A stretch of DNA of 47,815 nt from Apopatosoma sp963618495 (GTDB taxonomy: Bacteria > Bacillota > Clostridia > Oscillospirales > CAG-272), in contig CAVESF010000018.1 in assembly GCA_963618495.1 (NCBI GenBank), forward strand, positions 1-47,815, read 5' to 3'. Within the stretch, counting starts at the first letter, position 1. The number at the start of each line of letters is the position of its first letter. Made by a program: the position numbers and the translations under genes. The notes beneath the pieces were generated by a model. It was not told the DNA's origin. It saw nothing but the letters and a program-made list of their open reading frames with translations, and did not search any database. Below, in pieces: positions 24,209 to 31,179 of this stretch.

Positions 24209-25270
24209 TTATTTCAGTACTTTTTCTATGATTTTTCCGAAGGCATCTGCCATGATGCGGAAGCCGTAATCTGTCGGATGGCAGCCGTCAACGGTGCCAC
24301 CGTCCTCATATATACCTGCAAAATCGGTCTTGCCGTCTACAAAGTATATATTTTTATCTCCCTCGGCGAGTGCACGGGCATATGTTTCGGCAATAACTGC
24401 ACGGCGCGCCTCGGAATCGTTCATGGGATTTCCGTAATTCGGGCGGGAAGCCATGATTATCGGGATATCCGGATGCTTTTCGCGCACCGCTTTATATCCG
24501 GCATAATGAGTATTTCGCAGATATTCTGCTGACGGCGCATTGTAGTCGTAATCGTATACGAAAAGGCTCATTTCCAGTCCTGCGATATATTCCATCATGG
24601 CAGGTTCGCCCTTGCCGTTACCGGAGAATCCGAGATTTATATAGTCGCTGTCAAAGCGGCGGGAAAGCAGATTTGCGTAGCAGGTTCCCGGGGAATTTGC
24701 GCAGGCGCCCTGCGTTATGGAGGAGCCATAGAAAACCATCGGCACGCTATGGGAATATCCGCTCCATTTCGCCATGCGTGAGCCCTGCAAAACGCCTATG
24801 GAAAGCTCGGCAACGCCGCAATAAAGAGGAAAGTTTATTATTATTTCGCGCATTTTGCGGGAGGGAAGCCTTATGATGCGCTGGAGCGGCGGCTTCTTGG
24901 AAAGGTCAGGCATGAAAGCACCGAAATATGTCTGCTTTCCATCCTCTCTTATATAAATATCAAAGCCGCTCGAGCCGAGATAAGCCATATGCGGCATGAT
25001 ATAAACGCCCGCCATGACGGCATCTATGGCGACGAAATCGGAATCTGTCTTAAAGCATGCTCTGCCGCCCGAGGTATGTCCGGAGAGCTGCGCCACTCCG
25101 TCGCTTATGCTCTCGGCGACAGCCTTCGGCATGCGGCGGAAGCGCCCGTCCTCATGAAATACTCCATAGAGCGTAACAGGCTCTTCAAGTACATTATAAA
25201 AGTCGATATCGCTTCTTCCGAATGACTCCTGAAATGCAAAATTTTTGTCGATTTTTGAAATATCAGCCAT
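24209..25270 (-). CDS. SGNH/GDSL hydrolase with N-terminal GxDLY domain
   Basis: A 353-residue esterase. The N-terminal beta domain contains GFDIY (residues 102-106), the signature of the GxDLY domain found before SGNH hydrolases. The catalytic domain has block I GSSITQG with nucleophile Ser184, FSGNGKGEP (oxyanion Gly and Asn), and block V DGCHPTDYG with the Asp and His of the triad. No signal peptide is seen, so it probably deacylates oligosaccharides in the cytoplasm. The ATG at 25270 follows AGAGG. It is a single-gene unit with its own promoter and shares a terminator with the preceding gene. Confidence 0.9.
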   Translation of the reverse strand: MADISKIDKNFAFQESFGRSDIDFYNVLEEPVTLYGVFHEDGRFRRMPKAVAESISDGVAQLSGHTSGGRACFKTDSDFVAIDAVMAGVYIMPHMAYLGSSGFDIYIREDGKQTYFGAFMPDLSKKPPLQRIIRLPSRKMREIIINFPLYCGVAELSIGVLQGSRMAKWSGYSHSVPMVFYGSSITQGACANSPGTCYANLLSRRFDSDYINLGFSGNGKGEPAMMEYIAGLEMSLFVYDYDYNAPSAEYLRNTHYAGYKAVREKHPDIPIIMASRPNYGNPMNDSEARRAVIAETYARALAEGDKNIYFVDGKTDFAGIYEDGGTVDGCHPTDYGFRIMADAFGKIIEKVLK

Positions 25271-25305
25271 AATAAAAACCTCTTGCTTCCGCAAATTTCT
25301 CATTT

Positions 25306-25334
25306 ATTTTACCATGTTATCGCTGTTTTGTCTA
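25306..25334 (-). promoter_or_regulatory. Promoter of the SGNH esterase gene
   Basis: On the minus strand: TAGACA (25329-25334), 17 bases, TAAAAT (25306-25311). The stretch 25335-25556 is very AT-rich with loose GAAAAATTCA repeats; I see no gene in it. Confidence 0.5.
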
Positions 25335-25556
25335 TATGAAAATGGCAAAAAGTCAAACAAATTATTTTGCGGATTCGGAAAAATTCAAAGAAAATTTGCT
25401 TTTACACACCGAAAAACAAATAAAAATTTCGGAAGCAAACGAAAAATTCAGAAAAAATTATCAAATTACGCTTTCAAAACAGTAAAAATCACACATTTTG
25501 TATAAAAGCACGAAAAATCATGGCAAATTTTATTTAATATTTGTAATAAATATGTA

Positions 25557-25585
25557 TTTACAAATCCGTTTTCGCATGATACAAT
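25557..25585 (+). promoter_or_regulatory. Promoter of the Ile-rich ORF and probably the liv operon
   Basis: TTTACA (25557-25562), 17 bases, TACAAT (25580-25585). It is the only good promoter found before the branched-chain amino acid transport genes. Confidence 0.65.
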
Positions 25586-25612
25586 AGAGAAAAAATTTCG
25601 GAGGAACATGTG

Positions 25613-25876
25613 ATGAAAACTTTATTCCGGTCAGAACAGAATAAAGCGAACTGCACTTTCGGTGCGGCTTCTTCTTCATGCGCTTTCTCCATCACACGCG
25701 TTCTCGGCACTGTTCTTGCAGTGTCGATTATTATTTTTGCGATTATTTCTCGTTCTGTTATTTGCATTTCCATTATTTCCATTATATGGCTCATGCTATC
25801 TGCCATTATTAATGAAAAAAATATGATAAAGAACGAAATAGGATATTCGCAGAAAAATTCTTATGCGGCGGCATAA
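25613..25876 (+). CDS. Small Ile-rich membrane protein or leader peptide
   Basis: An 87-residue ORF with a promoter and a good site (CGGAGGAAC). Residues about 30-66 are a hydrophobic run with about 13 Ile plus Val and Leu (AVSIIIFAIISRS, ICISIISIIWLML). Nearly all its Ile codons are ATT, whereas neighbouring genes prefer ATA and ATC. It ends at a hairpin that covers its stop codon (25856-25881), and an intrinsic terminator follows before the liv operon. It could be a small membrane protein or a regulatory leader peptide for branched-chain amino acid supply. I do not recognise a family. Confidence 0.5.
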   Translation: MKTLFRSEQNKANCTFGAASSSCAFSITRVLGTVLAVSIIIFAIISRSVICISIISIIWLMLSAIINEKNMIKNEIGYSQKNSYAAA

Positions 25877-25881
25877 GGATT
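25856..25881 (+). promoter_or_regulatory. Hairpin over the stop codon of the Ile-rich ORF
   Basis: An 11-bp stem (one G-U pair) with loop GGCG; the TAA at 25874-25876 lies in its 3' arm. A ribosome finishing the ORF would melt it. Confidence 0.5.
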
Positions 25882-25897
25882 CCGGATAAGGTAAACG

Positions 25898-25926
25898 AGC
25901 GGATTGAACATTTTGTTCGGTTCGCT
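25898..25926 (+). terminator. Intrinsic terminator/attenuator before the liv operon
   Basis: A 12-bp stem with three G-U pairs and a 5-base loop, followed by TTTTTAT. Only 38 bases separate it from the binding-protein gene and I see no promoter between, so liv transcription must read through it. Confidence 0.65.
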
Positions 25927-25964
25927 TTTTTATATTTTATTACATCTCAAAGGAGAAAACAAAA

Positions 25965-27179
25965 ATGAAAAACTTTTTCAAGAAAACACTCGCATTTGTA
26001 ATGCTCTTTGCAATGGCGGCAATGTGCTTTGTCGGTTGCGGCGAAAAGAAAAGCGATAATGAGTTTGTGATCGGTGTTTCCGGTCCTCTCACGGGCGGCG
26101 CATCTCTCTACGGCAATGCCGTAAAGAACGGTATGCAGATAGCTGTAGATGAGATTAATGCGGCGGGCGGAGTAAACGGCTTCACGCTCAAACTGGTTTT
26201 CGAGGACGATGAAAACACGGCAGAGAAGGCTGTTTCCGCTTACAGAACGCTCAAGGATGCAGGAATGGACGTATTTCTCGGTGCTGTAACCTCAGGTTGC
26301 ACAACGGCTATTCTTCCCGAGACAATTGCCGACAATATGTTCCTGCTCACGCCTTCCGGCAGCGATGTTGACTGCATAAACGGCGCAAACGCATTCCGTA
26401 TATGCTTCAACGACCTCGCGCAGGGTTCTGCTTCCGCTCAGTACATAGCAGACCACAACCTCGCAAAGAAAGTTGCCGTTATCTACGACAGCTCCACAAC
26501 GTATTCCACAGGTATCTACCAGAGCTTCAAGGCAAAGGCAAAGGAACTCGGAAAATTTGAGGTATTCGATACAAAAACTTCCTTTGTGGACGGCGCTTCC
26601 AACTTTGATGCACAGCTTCAGTCCGTAAAGGCGTCGGGCGCCGACCTCGTATTCCTGCCTATCTACTATGAAAATGCCGCGCTCATCATCAGAGCCGCGC
26701 AGAATATACTCGGCGACGATGTCAAGTTCTTCGGTTGCGACGGTCTTGACGGTATAGTTGCACAGTTCTCCGACAAAAACGGCGTGACAGCAGATGCCGA
26801 GATGATAAACGGCGTTATGCTTCTGACGCCTTATGTAGCAGACGCAAAGGACAGCATCTCTCAGAAGTTCACGGCGAAGTACGAAGAGAAATATGGCGAA
26901 ACACCCATACAGTTTGCCGCTGACGGCTACGACGCCGTATATGCCGTAGTTGCCGCTGTAAAGCAGGCAGGAGTAAAGCCCGAGGACGGACTCAATGCAA
27001 GCCAGCTCTGCGAAAAGCTCAAGGTAGCAATGACACAGATAAAGGTAGACGGCGCTACAGGTCTCGGCATGACATGGAATGACAAGGGAGAGCCCGAAAA
27101 GGCGCCGAAAGCTATGTATATCGATGTCACAAAGGACGAAAACGGCGTTTACAGCGCTCCCTACAAGGCAGCTGAATAA
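25965..27179 (+). CDS. Branched-chain amino acid ABC binding lipoprotein
   Basis: A 404-residue periplasmic-binding-like lipoprotein (LivJ/LivK family), with lipobox Cys25 (FVGC). The mature part starts with the family hallmark IGVSGPLTGGASLYGNAVKNG and has LVFEDDENTAEKAVSAYR and the C-terminal YDAVYAVVAAVKQAG block. It captures Leu/Ile/Val or related small molecules and delivers them to the permeases. The start follows AAAGGAG. A hairpin in the 100-base gap before livH may raise its expression over that of the permeases. Family members also bind amides or aromatic compounds, so the substrate is not certain. Confidence 0.92.
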   Translation: MKNFFKKTLAFVMLFAMAAMCFVGCGEKKSDNEFVIGVSGPLTGGASLYGNAVKNGMQIAVDEINAAGGVNGFTLKLVFEDDENTAEKAVSAYRTLKDAGMDVFLGAVTSGCTTAILPETIADNMFLLTPSGSDVDCINGANAFRICFNDLAQGSASAQYIADHNLAKKVAVIYDSSTTYSTGIYQSFKAKAKELGKFEVFDTKTSFVDGASNFDAQLQSVKASGADLVFLPIYYENAALIIRAAQNILGDDVKFFGCDGLDGIVAQFSDKNGVTADAEMINGVMLLTPYVADAKDSISQKFTAKYEEKYGETPIQFAADGYDAVYAVVAAVKQAGVKPEDGLNASQLCEKLKVAMTQIKVDGATGLGMTWNDKGEPEKAPKAMYIDVTKDENGVYSAPYKAAE

Positions 27180-27204
27180 TTTTTGTAAAAACCAACTAAG
27201 AGGA

Positions 27205-27234
27205 ACGGAATCGCGGCAAGAGCCGCCTTTCCGT
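27205..27234 (+). promoter_or_regulatory. Intercistronic stem-loop in the liv operon
   Basis: Outer stem ACGGAA/TTCCGT and inner stem GCGGC/GCCGC with a 2x2 internal loop and AAGA loop, no T-run. Likely an mRNA-stabilising hairpin or processing site. Confidence 0.5.
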
Positions 27235-27279
27235 GCCTTTCGGCGCAGGTGCGCTATCTTCTTCTGAAAGGACAAACAA

Positions 27280-28158
27280 ATGAATTTCTTGGCATATTTA
27301 CTCGGCGGTATAAGCCTCGGCAGCATATATGCGCTCATAGCTATCGGCTATACGATGGTATATGGTATCGCAAAAATGCTGAATTTCGCGCATGGTGATA
27401 TCATCATGGTCGGCGGATATGTGGTTTTCTTCGCCATGAGCTCCTCTTGGTGCCCGACATGGCTTGCGATAATATTCGGAATAGCCGCGTGCACGGTGCT
27501 CGGCATCGTTATAGAAAAAATCGCATACAAGCCGCTTCGCGCCATGCCCTCGCTTACCGTGCTGATAACGGCGATAGGCGTCAGCTATTTTCTCCAGAAT
27601 GCGGCACTGCTTCTTTTTAAATCGAATACGAGAACATTCAAATCCGTCACCGAAAATCTGCCGGATCTGAATCTTGGAGGTCTTGTGGTAACAAGCGAAA
27701 CCATTGTCACCATATCCGTGACGGTAGTGCTGATGATAGCACTGACGCTCTTTGTAGGCAAAACAAAGCTCGGCAAGGCGATGCGCGCCGTTTCCGAGGA
27801 TAAAGAGGCGGCGGAGCTGATGGGCATCAGCGTAAACAAGACGATAACGCTTACCTTTGCCATAGGCTCGGCACTTGCTGCTGTGGCAGGCGTGCTCCTG
27901 TGTTCGAATTTCCATGCGCTCAGCCCGTATACAGGTTCAATGCCCGGTATAAAAGCATTTGTGGCGGCTGTTTTCGGTGGAATCGGAAGTATCCCGGGCG
28001 CCATGGTCGGCGGCATACTGCTCGGAGTAATCGAGAACCTTTCAAAGGGATATATCTCCACTCAGCTTTCCGACGCGATAGTCTTTCTTGTGCTGATACT
28101 CGTGCTTCTCGTGAAGCCGACGGGTATTTTCGGCAAGAAAGTAAACAAAAAGGTTTAA
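27280..28158 (+). CDS. livH: Branched-chain amino acid ABC permease LivH
   Basis: A 292-residue integral membrane permease with about eight helices. Family marks: GGISLGSIYALIAIGYTMVYG at the start, MLNFAHGDI, and the EAA-like loop MRAVSEDKEAAELMGISVN. The closing AFVAAVFGGIGSIPGAMVGG is also typical. It forms the translocation dimer with LivM. The site GAAAGGA precedes the ATG. It is followed after 13 bases by livM. Confidence 0.93.
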   Translation: MNFLAYLLGGISLGSIYALIAIGYTMVYGIAKMLNFAHGDIIMVGGYVVFFAMSSSWCPTWLAIIFGIAACTVLGIVIEKIAYKPLRAMPSLTVLITAIGVSYFLQNAALLLFKSNTRTFKSVTENLPDLNLGGLVVTSETIVTISVTVVLMIALTLFVGKTKLGKAMRAVSEDKEAAELMGISVNKTITLTFAIGSALAAVAGVLLCSNFHALSPYTGSMPGIKAFVAAVFGGIGSIPGAMVGGILLGVIENLSKGYISTQLSDAIVFLVLILVLLVKPTGIFGKKVNKKV

Positions 28159-28171
28159 GGAGGGCTGTAGA

Positions 28172-29278
28172 ATGGACAAACTCAAACGCTCAACAAGGCG
28201 AAATATCCAGACTATTACCGGTGTGATAATATTCTTCACGCTTTTCGGCATTCTCGGCAAAGCGGGAATCATCGGATATAAGCTCTCGGGACTCCTTGTG
28301 CCGCTCGGCATATATATGATGCTCGCGGTTTCACTGAACCTTGTCGTAGGCGTGCTCGGAGAGCTCAGCCTCGGTCATGCGGGATTTATGTGCATAGGCG
28401 CATATGTCGGAGGACTTTTCTCGCTCTTTGTTCAGGATGTGATAACCTCATCCGTACTCCGCCTTGTCCTCGCTATGCTCATCGGGGCGATAGCGGCGGC
28501 GGCAGCGGGACTGCTCGTCGGCATACCGATACTGCGCCTTCGCGGCGACTACCTTGCCATAGTCACGCTGGGCTTCGGCGAGATAATACGCAGTATCTTC
28601 GGCAATGTATATATAGTAAAGGACGCGGCGGGATATCATTTTTCATTTGCCACGCCTGTGCCGCTCGAAAATCTTGAGGTTGGCTGGAAGAATGTTTTCT
28701 ACGGTGCGCAGGGCATAACGGCACCGCGCGATACGACGCTGACCATCGTTGTGATAATGCTCGTGCTCAGCCTTATTGTGATAATGAATTTTGTTGATTC
28801 CAAGTCCGGCAGAGCCTGCAAGGCTATACGAAACAATATGATAGCGGCAGACGCAAGCGGCGTCAATGTCACGAAATACCGCCTGATGGCGTTCACGCTT
28901 TCCTCCACGATTGCGGGCGTCGCGGGTGTGCTCTATGTTCACTCCATGGCGGGCGTAGCACCGAAAACCTTTGACTACAACCTCTCGATACTTGTGCTTG
29001 TATTTGTCGTTCTCGGTGGACTCAAGAGCATGCGCGGCTCGCTTATCGCAACGCTCATCCTCTACAGTCTGCCCGAGCTGCTTCGTCCGATACAGAACTA
29101 CCGTATGCTCATCTATGCAGTGGCGCTCATCGCGATAATGGTGCTCGGGAAATCGCCTGCATTTGCCGGTATGCGCGATTCGATAAGAGGATTTTTCGGA
29201 AAGATATTCGGCAAAATAAAGGGCTTTTTTGCGGGAATATTCCCGCGCGGCGGAAAGGAGAAAGGAAATGACAGATAA
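28172..29278 (+). CDS. livM: Branched-chain amino acid ABC permease LivM
   Basis: A 368-residue membrane permease. Visible marks: MLAVSLNLVVGVLGELSLGH and the EAA-like loop CKAIRNNMIAADASGVNVTK. The FVVLGGLKSMRGSL block also fits the family. The C-terminus is a short basic tail (about residues 335-368) rich in Lys and Gly. It overlaps livG by 11 bases. The start follows AAGGAGGG. Confidence 0.93.
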   Translation: MDKLKRSTRRNIQTITGVIIFFTLFGILGKAGIIGYKLSGLLVPLGIYMMLAVSLNLVVGVLGELSLGHAGFMCIGAYVGGLFSLFVQDVITSSVLRLVLAMLIGAIAAAAAGLLVGIPILRLRGDYLAIVTLGFGEIIRSIFGNVYIVKDAAGYHFSFATPVPLENLEVGWKNVFYGAQGITAPRDTTLTIVVIMLVLSLIVIMNFVDSKSGRACKAIRNNMIAADASGVNVTKYRLMAFTLSSTIAGVAGVLYVHSMAGVAPKTFDYNLSILVLVFVVLGGLKSMRGSLIATLILYSLPELLRPIQNYRMLIYAVALIAIMVLGKSPAFAGMRDSIRGFFGKIFGKIKGFFAGIFPRGGKEKGNDR

Positions 29279-30113
29279 AGTCAGACTTGTGCCTGTCCCC
29301 AGCAAATCGATGATTCCCGAGAGAGATATAGACAAGAAGCCTGTGCTCGAGGTCTATAATCTCGGCATAGAATTCGGCGGACTTCATGCCGTAGAGGATT
29401 TCAGCATAGCCCTCGGCAAGACGGAGATTTCGGGACTTATCGGACCAAACGGCGCGGGAAAAACCACTGTTTTCAACCTGCTGACGAATGTTTATACGCC
29501 GACAAACGGCGCGATAATTCTCGACGGCAAAAGCACGGCGGGCAAAAGCACGCATGATGTAAACAAAATGGGGCTTGCGCGCACATTCCAGAATATATGC
29601 CTCTTTTCCGACATGTCGGTTCTCGACAATGTGAAAGTCGGACTTCACAATTCGATAAAATACAGCGGTTTTGAGGCGGTATTCCGTATGCCGCGGTATT
29701 TCAGGGCGGAAAAGGAAGCAAACGAGAAAGCGATGGAATTTCTCTCGCTCTTCGGGCTTCAGGATATGGCAAAGGTAAAGGCGGGCAATCTGCCTTACGG
29801 AGCACAGCGAAAGCTCGAAATCGCCCGCGCTCTCGCGACAGACCCGAAAGTCCTGCTCCTTGACGAGCCTGCGGCGGGAATGAATCCCTCAGAGACGGCA
29901 GACCTCATGCATAATATACTGAATATCCGCGATAAATTCGGCATTGCCGTGCTTCTCATCGAACACGATATGAATTTTGTCATGGGCATATGCGAGGGCA
30001 TCGCCGTACTCAATTTCGGCAGGATAATAGCAAAGGGAACACCCGATGAGATAAAGAACAACGAAGCCGTTATAGAAGCATATCTCGGCAGAAAGGACAA
30101 AAAACGATGCTGA
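29268..30113 (+). CDS. livG: Branched-chain amino acid ABC ATPase LivG
   Basis: A 281-residue ATP-binding subunit. Walker A GPNGAGKTT, the Q-loop in ARTFQNICLF, a signature region LPYGAQRKLEIARAL (a variant of LSGGQ), Walker B VLLLDEPAAGMNP and the H-loop LLIEHDM. An extension of about 25 residues precedes the ABC core. The ATG at 29268 follows AAAGGAGAAAGG, with 11 bases of overlap with livM. It ends 7 bases inside livF. Confidence 0.93.
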   Translation: MTDKVRLVPVPSKSMIPERDIDKKPVLEVYNLGIEFGGLHAVEDFSIALGKTEISGLIGPNGAGKTTVFNLLTNVYTPTNGAIILDGKSTAGKSTHDVNKMGLARTFQNICLFSDMSVLDNVKVGLHNSIKYSGFEAVFRMPRYFRAEKEANEKAMEFLSLFGLQDMAKVKAGNLPYGAQRKLEIARALATDPKVLLLDEPAAGMNPSETADLMHNILNIRDKFGIAVLLIEHDMNFVMGICEGIAVLNFGRIIAKGTPDEIKNNEAVIEAYLGRKDKKRC

Positions 30114-30805
30114 AAGCCGAAAATCTGAATGTTTACTATAAGAAAATACACGCGATAAAGGATGTTTCCTTTGAGGTGAACGAGGGTGAAATCGTCTCTC
30201 TCATCGGCGCAAACGGCGCGGGAAAAACCACCACGCTTCATACCGTTTCGGGGCTTCTGCGCTCGACGACGGGAAGCATCACTTTCTGCGGGCAGGATAT
30301 AACGAAAACCGAGCCGCACAAGCTCATTTCGCTCGGACTTGCTCATGTTCCCGAGGGGCGGCATGTCTTTCTCCAGATGACAGTAATGGAAAATCTGGAG
30401 ATGGGCGCATATTCGCGCGGAAAGGTGCCGCAGGCGGAATATGACCGCGTTTTTGAGCTTTTTCCCCGCCTGAAAGAGAGAAAAAACCAGATAGCGGGTA
30501 CACTCTCGGGCGGCGAACAACAGATGCTTGCCATGGGCAGAGCCATACTCGGAAAGCCGAAGCTGCTCATGCTCGATGAGCCTTCCATGGGTCTTTCGCC
30601 TATCCTTGTCGATCTCGTTTTCGATATAATCAAGGAATTTCACAGGAACGGAACAACTATTCTGCTTGTGGAGCAGAACGCCGGCAAGGCGCTTGAAATT
30701 TCCGACAGAGCCTATGTTCTCGAATCGGGAAGAATCGTTCTTACGGGAACGGGAAGCGAGCTTGCAAACAGCGACGAAGTAAAGAAAGCATATCTCGGCG
30801 GCTGA
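30107..30805 (+). CDS. livF: Branched-chain amino acid ABC ATPase LivF
   Basis: A 232-residue second ATPase. Walker A GANGAGKTT, the Q-loop, an exact LSGGEQQMLAMGRA signature, Walker B LLMLDEPSMGLSP and the H-loop LVEQNA, plus the AHVPEGRHVF block typical of LivF. It pairs with LivG to drive the transporter and is the last gene of the operon, overlapping livG by 7 bases. A terminator follows. Confidence 0.94.
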   Translation: MLKAENLNVYYKKIHAIKDVSFEVNEGEIVSLIGANGAGKTTTLHTVSGLLRSTTGSITFCGQDITKTEPHKLISLGLAHVPEGRHVFLQMTVMENLEMGAYSRGKVPQAEYDRVFELFPRLKERKNQIAGTLSGGEQQMLAMGRAILGKPKLLMLDEPSMGLSPILVDLVFDIIKEFHRNGTTILLVEQNAGKALEISDRAYVLESGRIVLTGTGSELANSDEVKKAYLGG

Positions 30806-30839
30806 GTCTGAACGGCTTCGGGTATGATATAAAAAATCT

Positions 30840-30877
30840 CCGATATATGATAATAAAAATCATGTATCGGATTTTTT
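30840..30877 (+). terminator. Terminator of the liv operon
   Basis: An 11-bp stem (30840-30850/30860-30870) with one G-U pair, followed by a run of seven T. Confidence 0.85.
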
Positions 30878-30889
30878 TGCGAAAAGCTA

Positions 30890-30918
30890 TTGTATTTTCC
30901 CGCAAAAAGTGCTATTAT
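30890..30918 (+). promoter_or_regulatory. Promoter of the folT-folC gene
   Basis: TTGTAT (30890-30895), 17 bases, TATTAT (30913-30918). The riboswitch begins about 15 bases downstream. Confidence 0.65.
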
Positions 30919-30932
30919 ATCTCTATCAAAGA

Positions 30933-31053
30933 TAACAGAGTAGATTAGGACGAGTATAGAGTTGTAAAATACGGCTCTCAGTGCCGCAGTTACGGGGAGT
31001 TGAACTGCGGACGAATACGAAAGTTGCTGTGTCCGTTTCGCATCCCGCTGTTA
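30933..31053 (+). promoter_or_regulatory. Tetrahydrofolate (THF) riboswitch
   Basis: The closing helix pairs TAACAG (30933-30938) with CTGTTA (31048-31053). The conserved 5' strand AGAGTAGA and 3' strand GCATCCCGCT match the THF riboswitch core. The 8-bp stem CCGCAGTT/AACTGCGG holds the GGGGAGTTG loop segment (family form GGGANGUNG), and ACGAATACGAAAG and GTCC follow as expected. The gene downstream is a folate transporter, the typical client. No terminator follows, so control is likely at translation. Confidence 0.85.
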
Positions 31054-31158
31054 CATATATACCCGCGTAAAAAGGTAAAATATGCGGGAATTATGTATTG
31101 CGCGTCTGTTTTCATACGGAGGTGCTTTTTTATGCAAAAAAATAAAAAAACAAAAGGA

Positions 31159-31179
31159 GGTGCGCGTCTTATGCGCACC
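31159..31179 (+). promoter_or_regulatory. Hairpin over the folT-folC start codon
   Basis: A perfect 7-bp GC-rich stem GGTGCGC/GCGCACC, with the ATG at 31171 at the loop/stem border and the stem beginning in the last two G of the AAAGGAGG site. It could limit initiation and be the output of the riboswitch upstream. Confidence 0.5.

Noticed and set aside
25335..25556. Loose AT-rich GAAAAATTCA repeats as a CRISPR or origin-like array
   Set aside because: The copies are irregular, have no fixed spacer length and no DnaA-box pattern; simple AT richness explains them.
25586..25964. T-box riboswitch before the liv operon
   Set aside because: No T-box sequence (AGGGUGGNACCGCG type) or specifier stem is visible; the stretch instead carries an ORF and a terminator.
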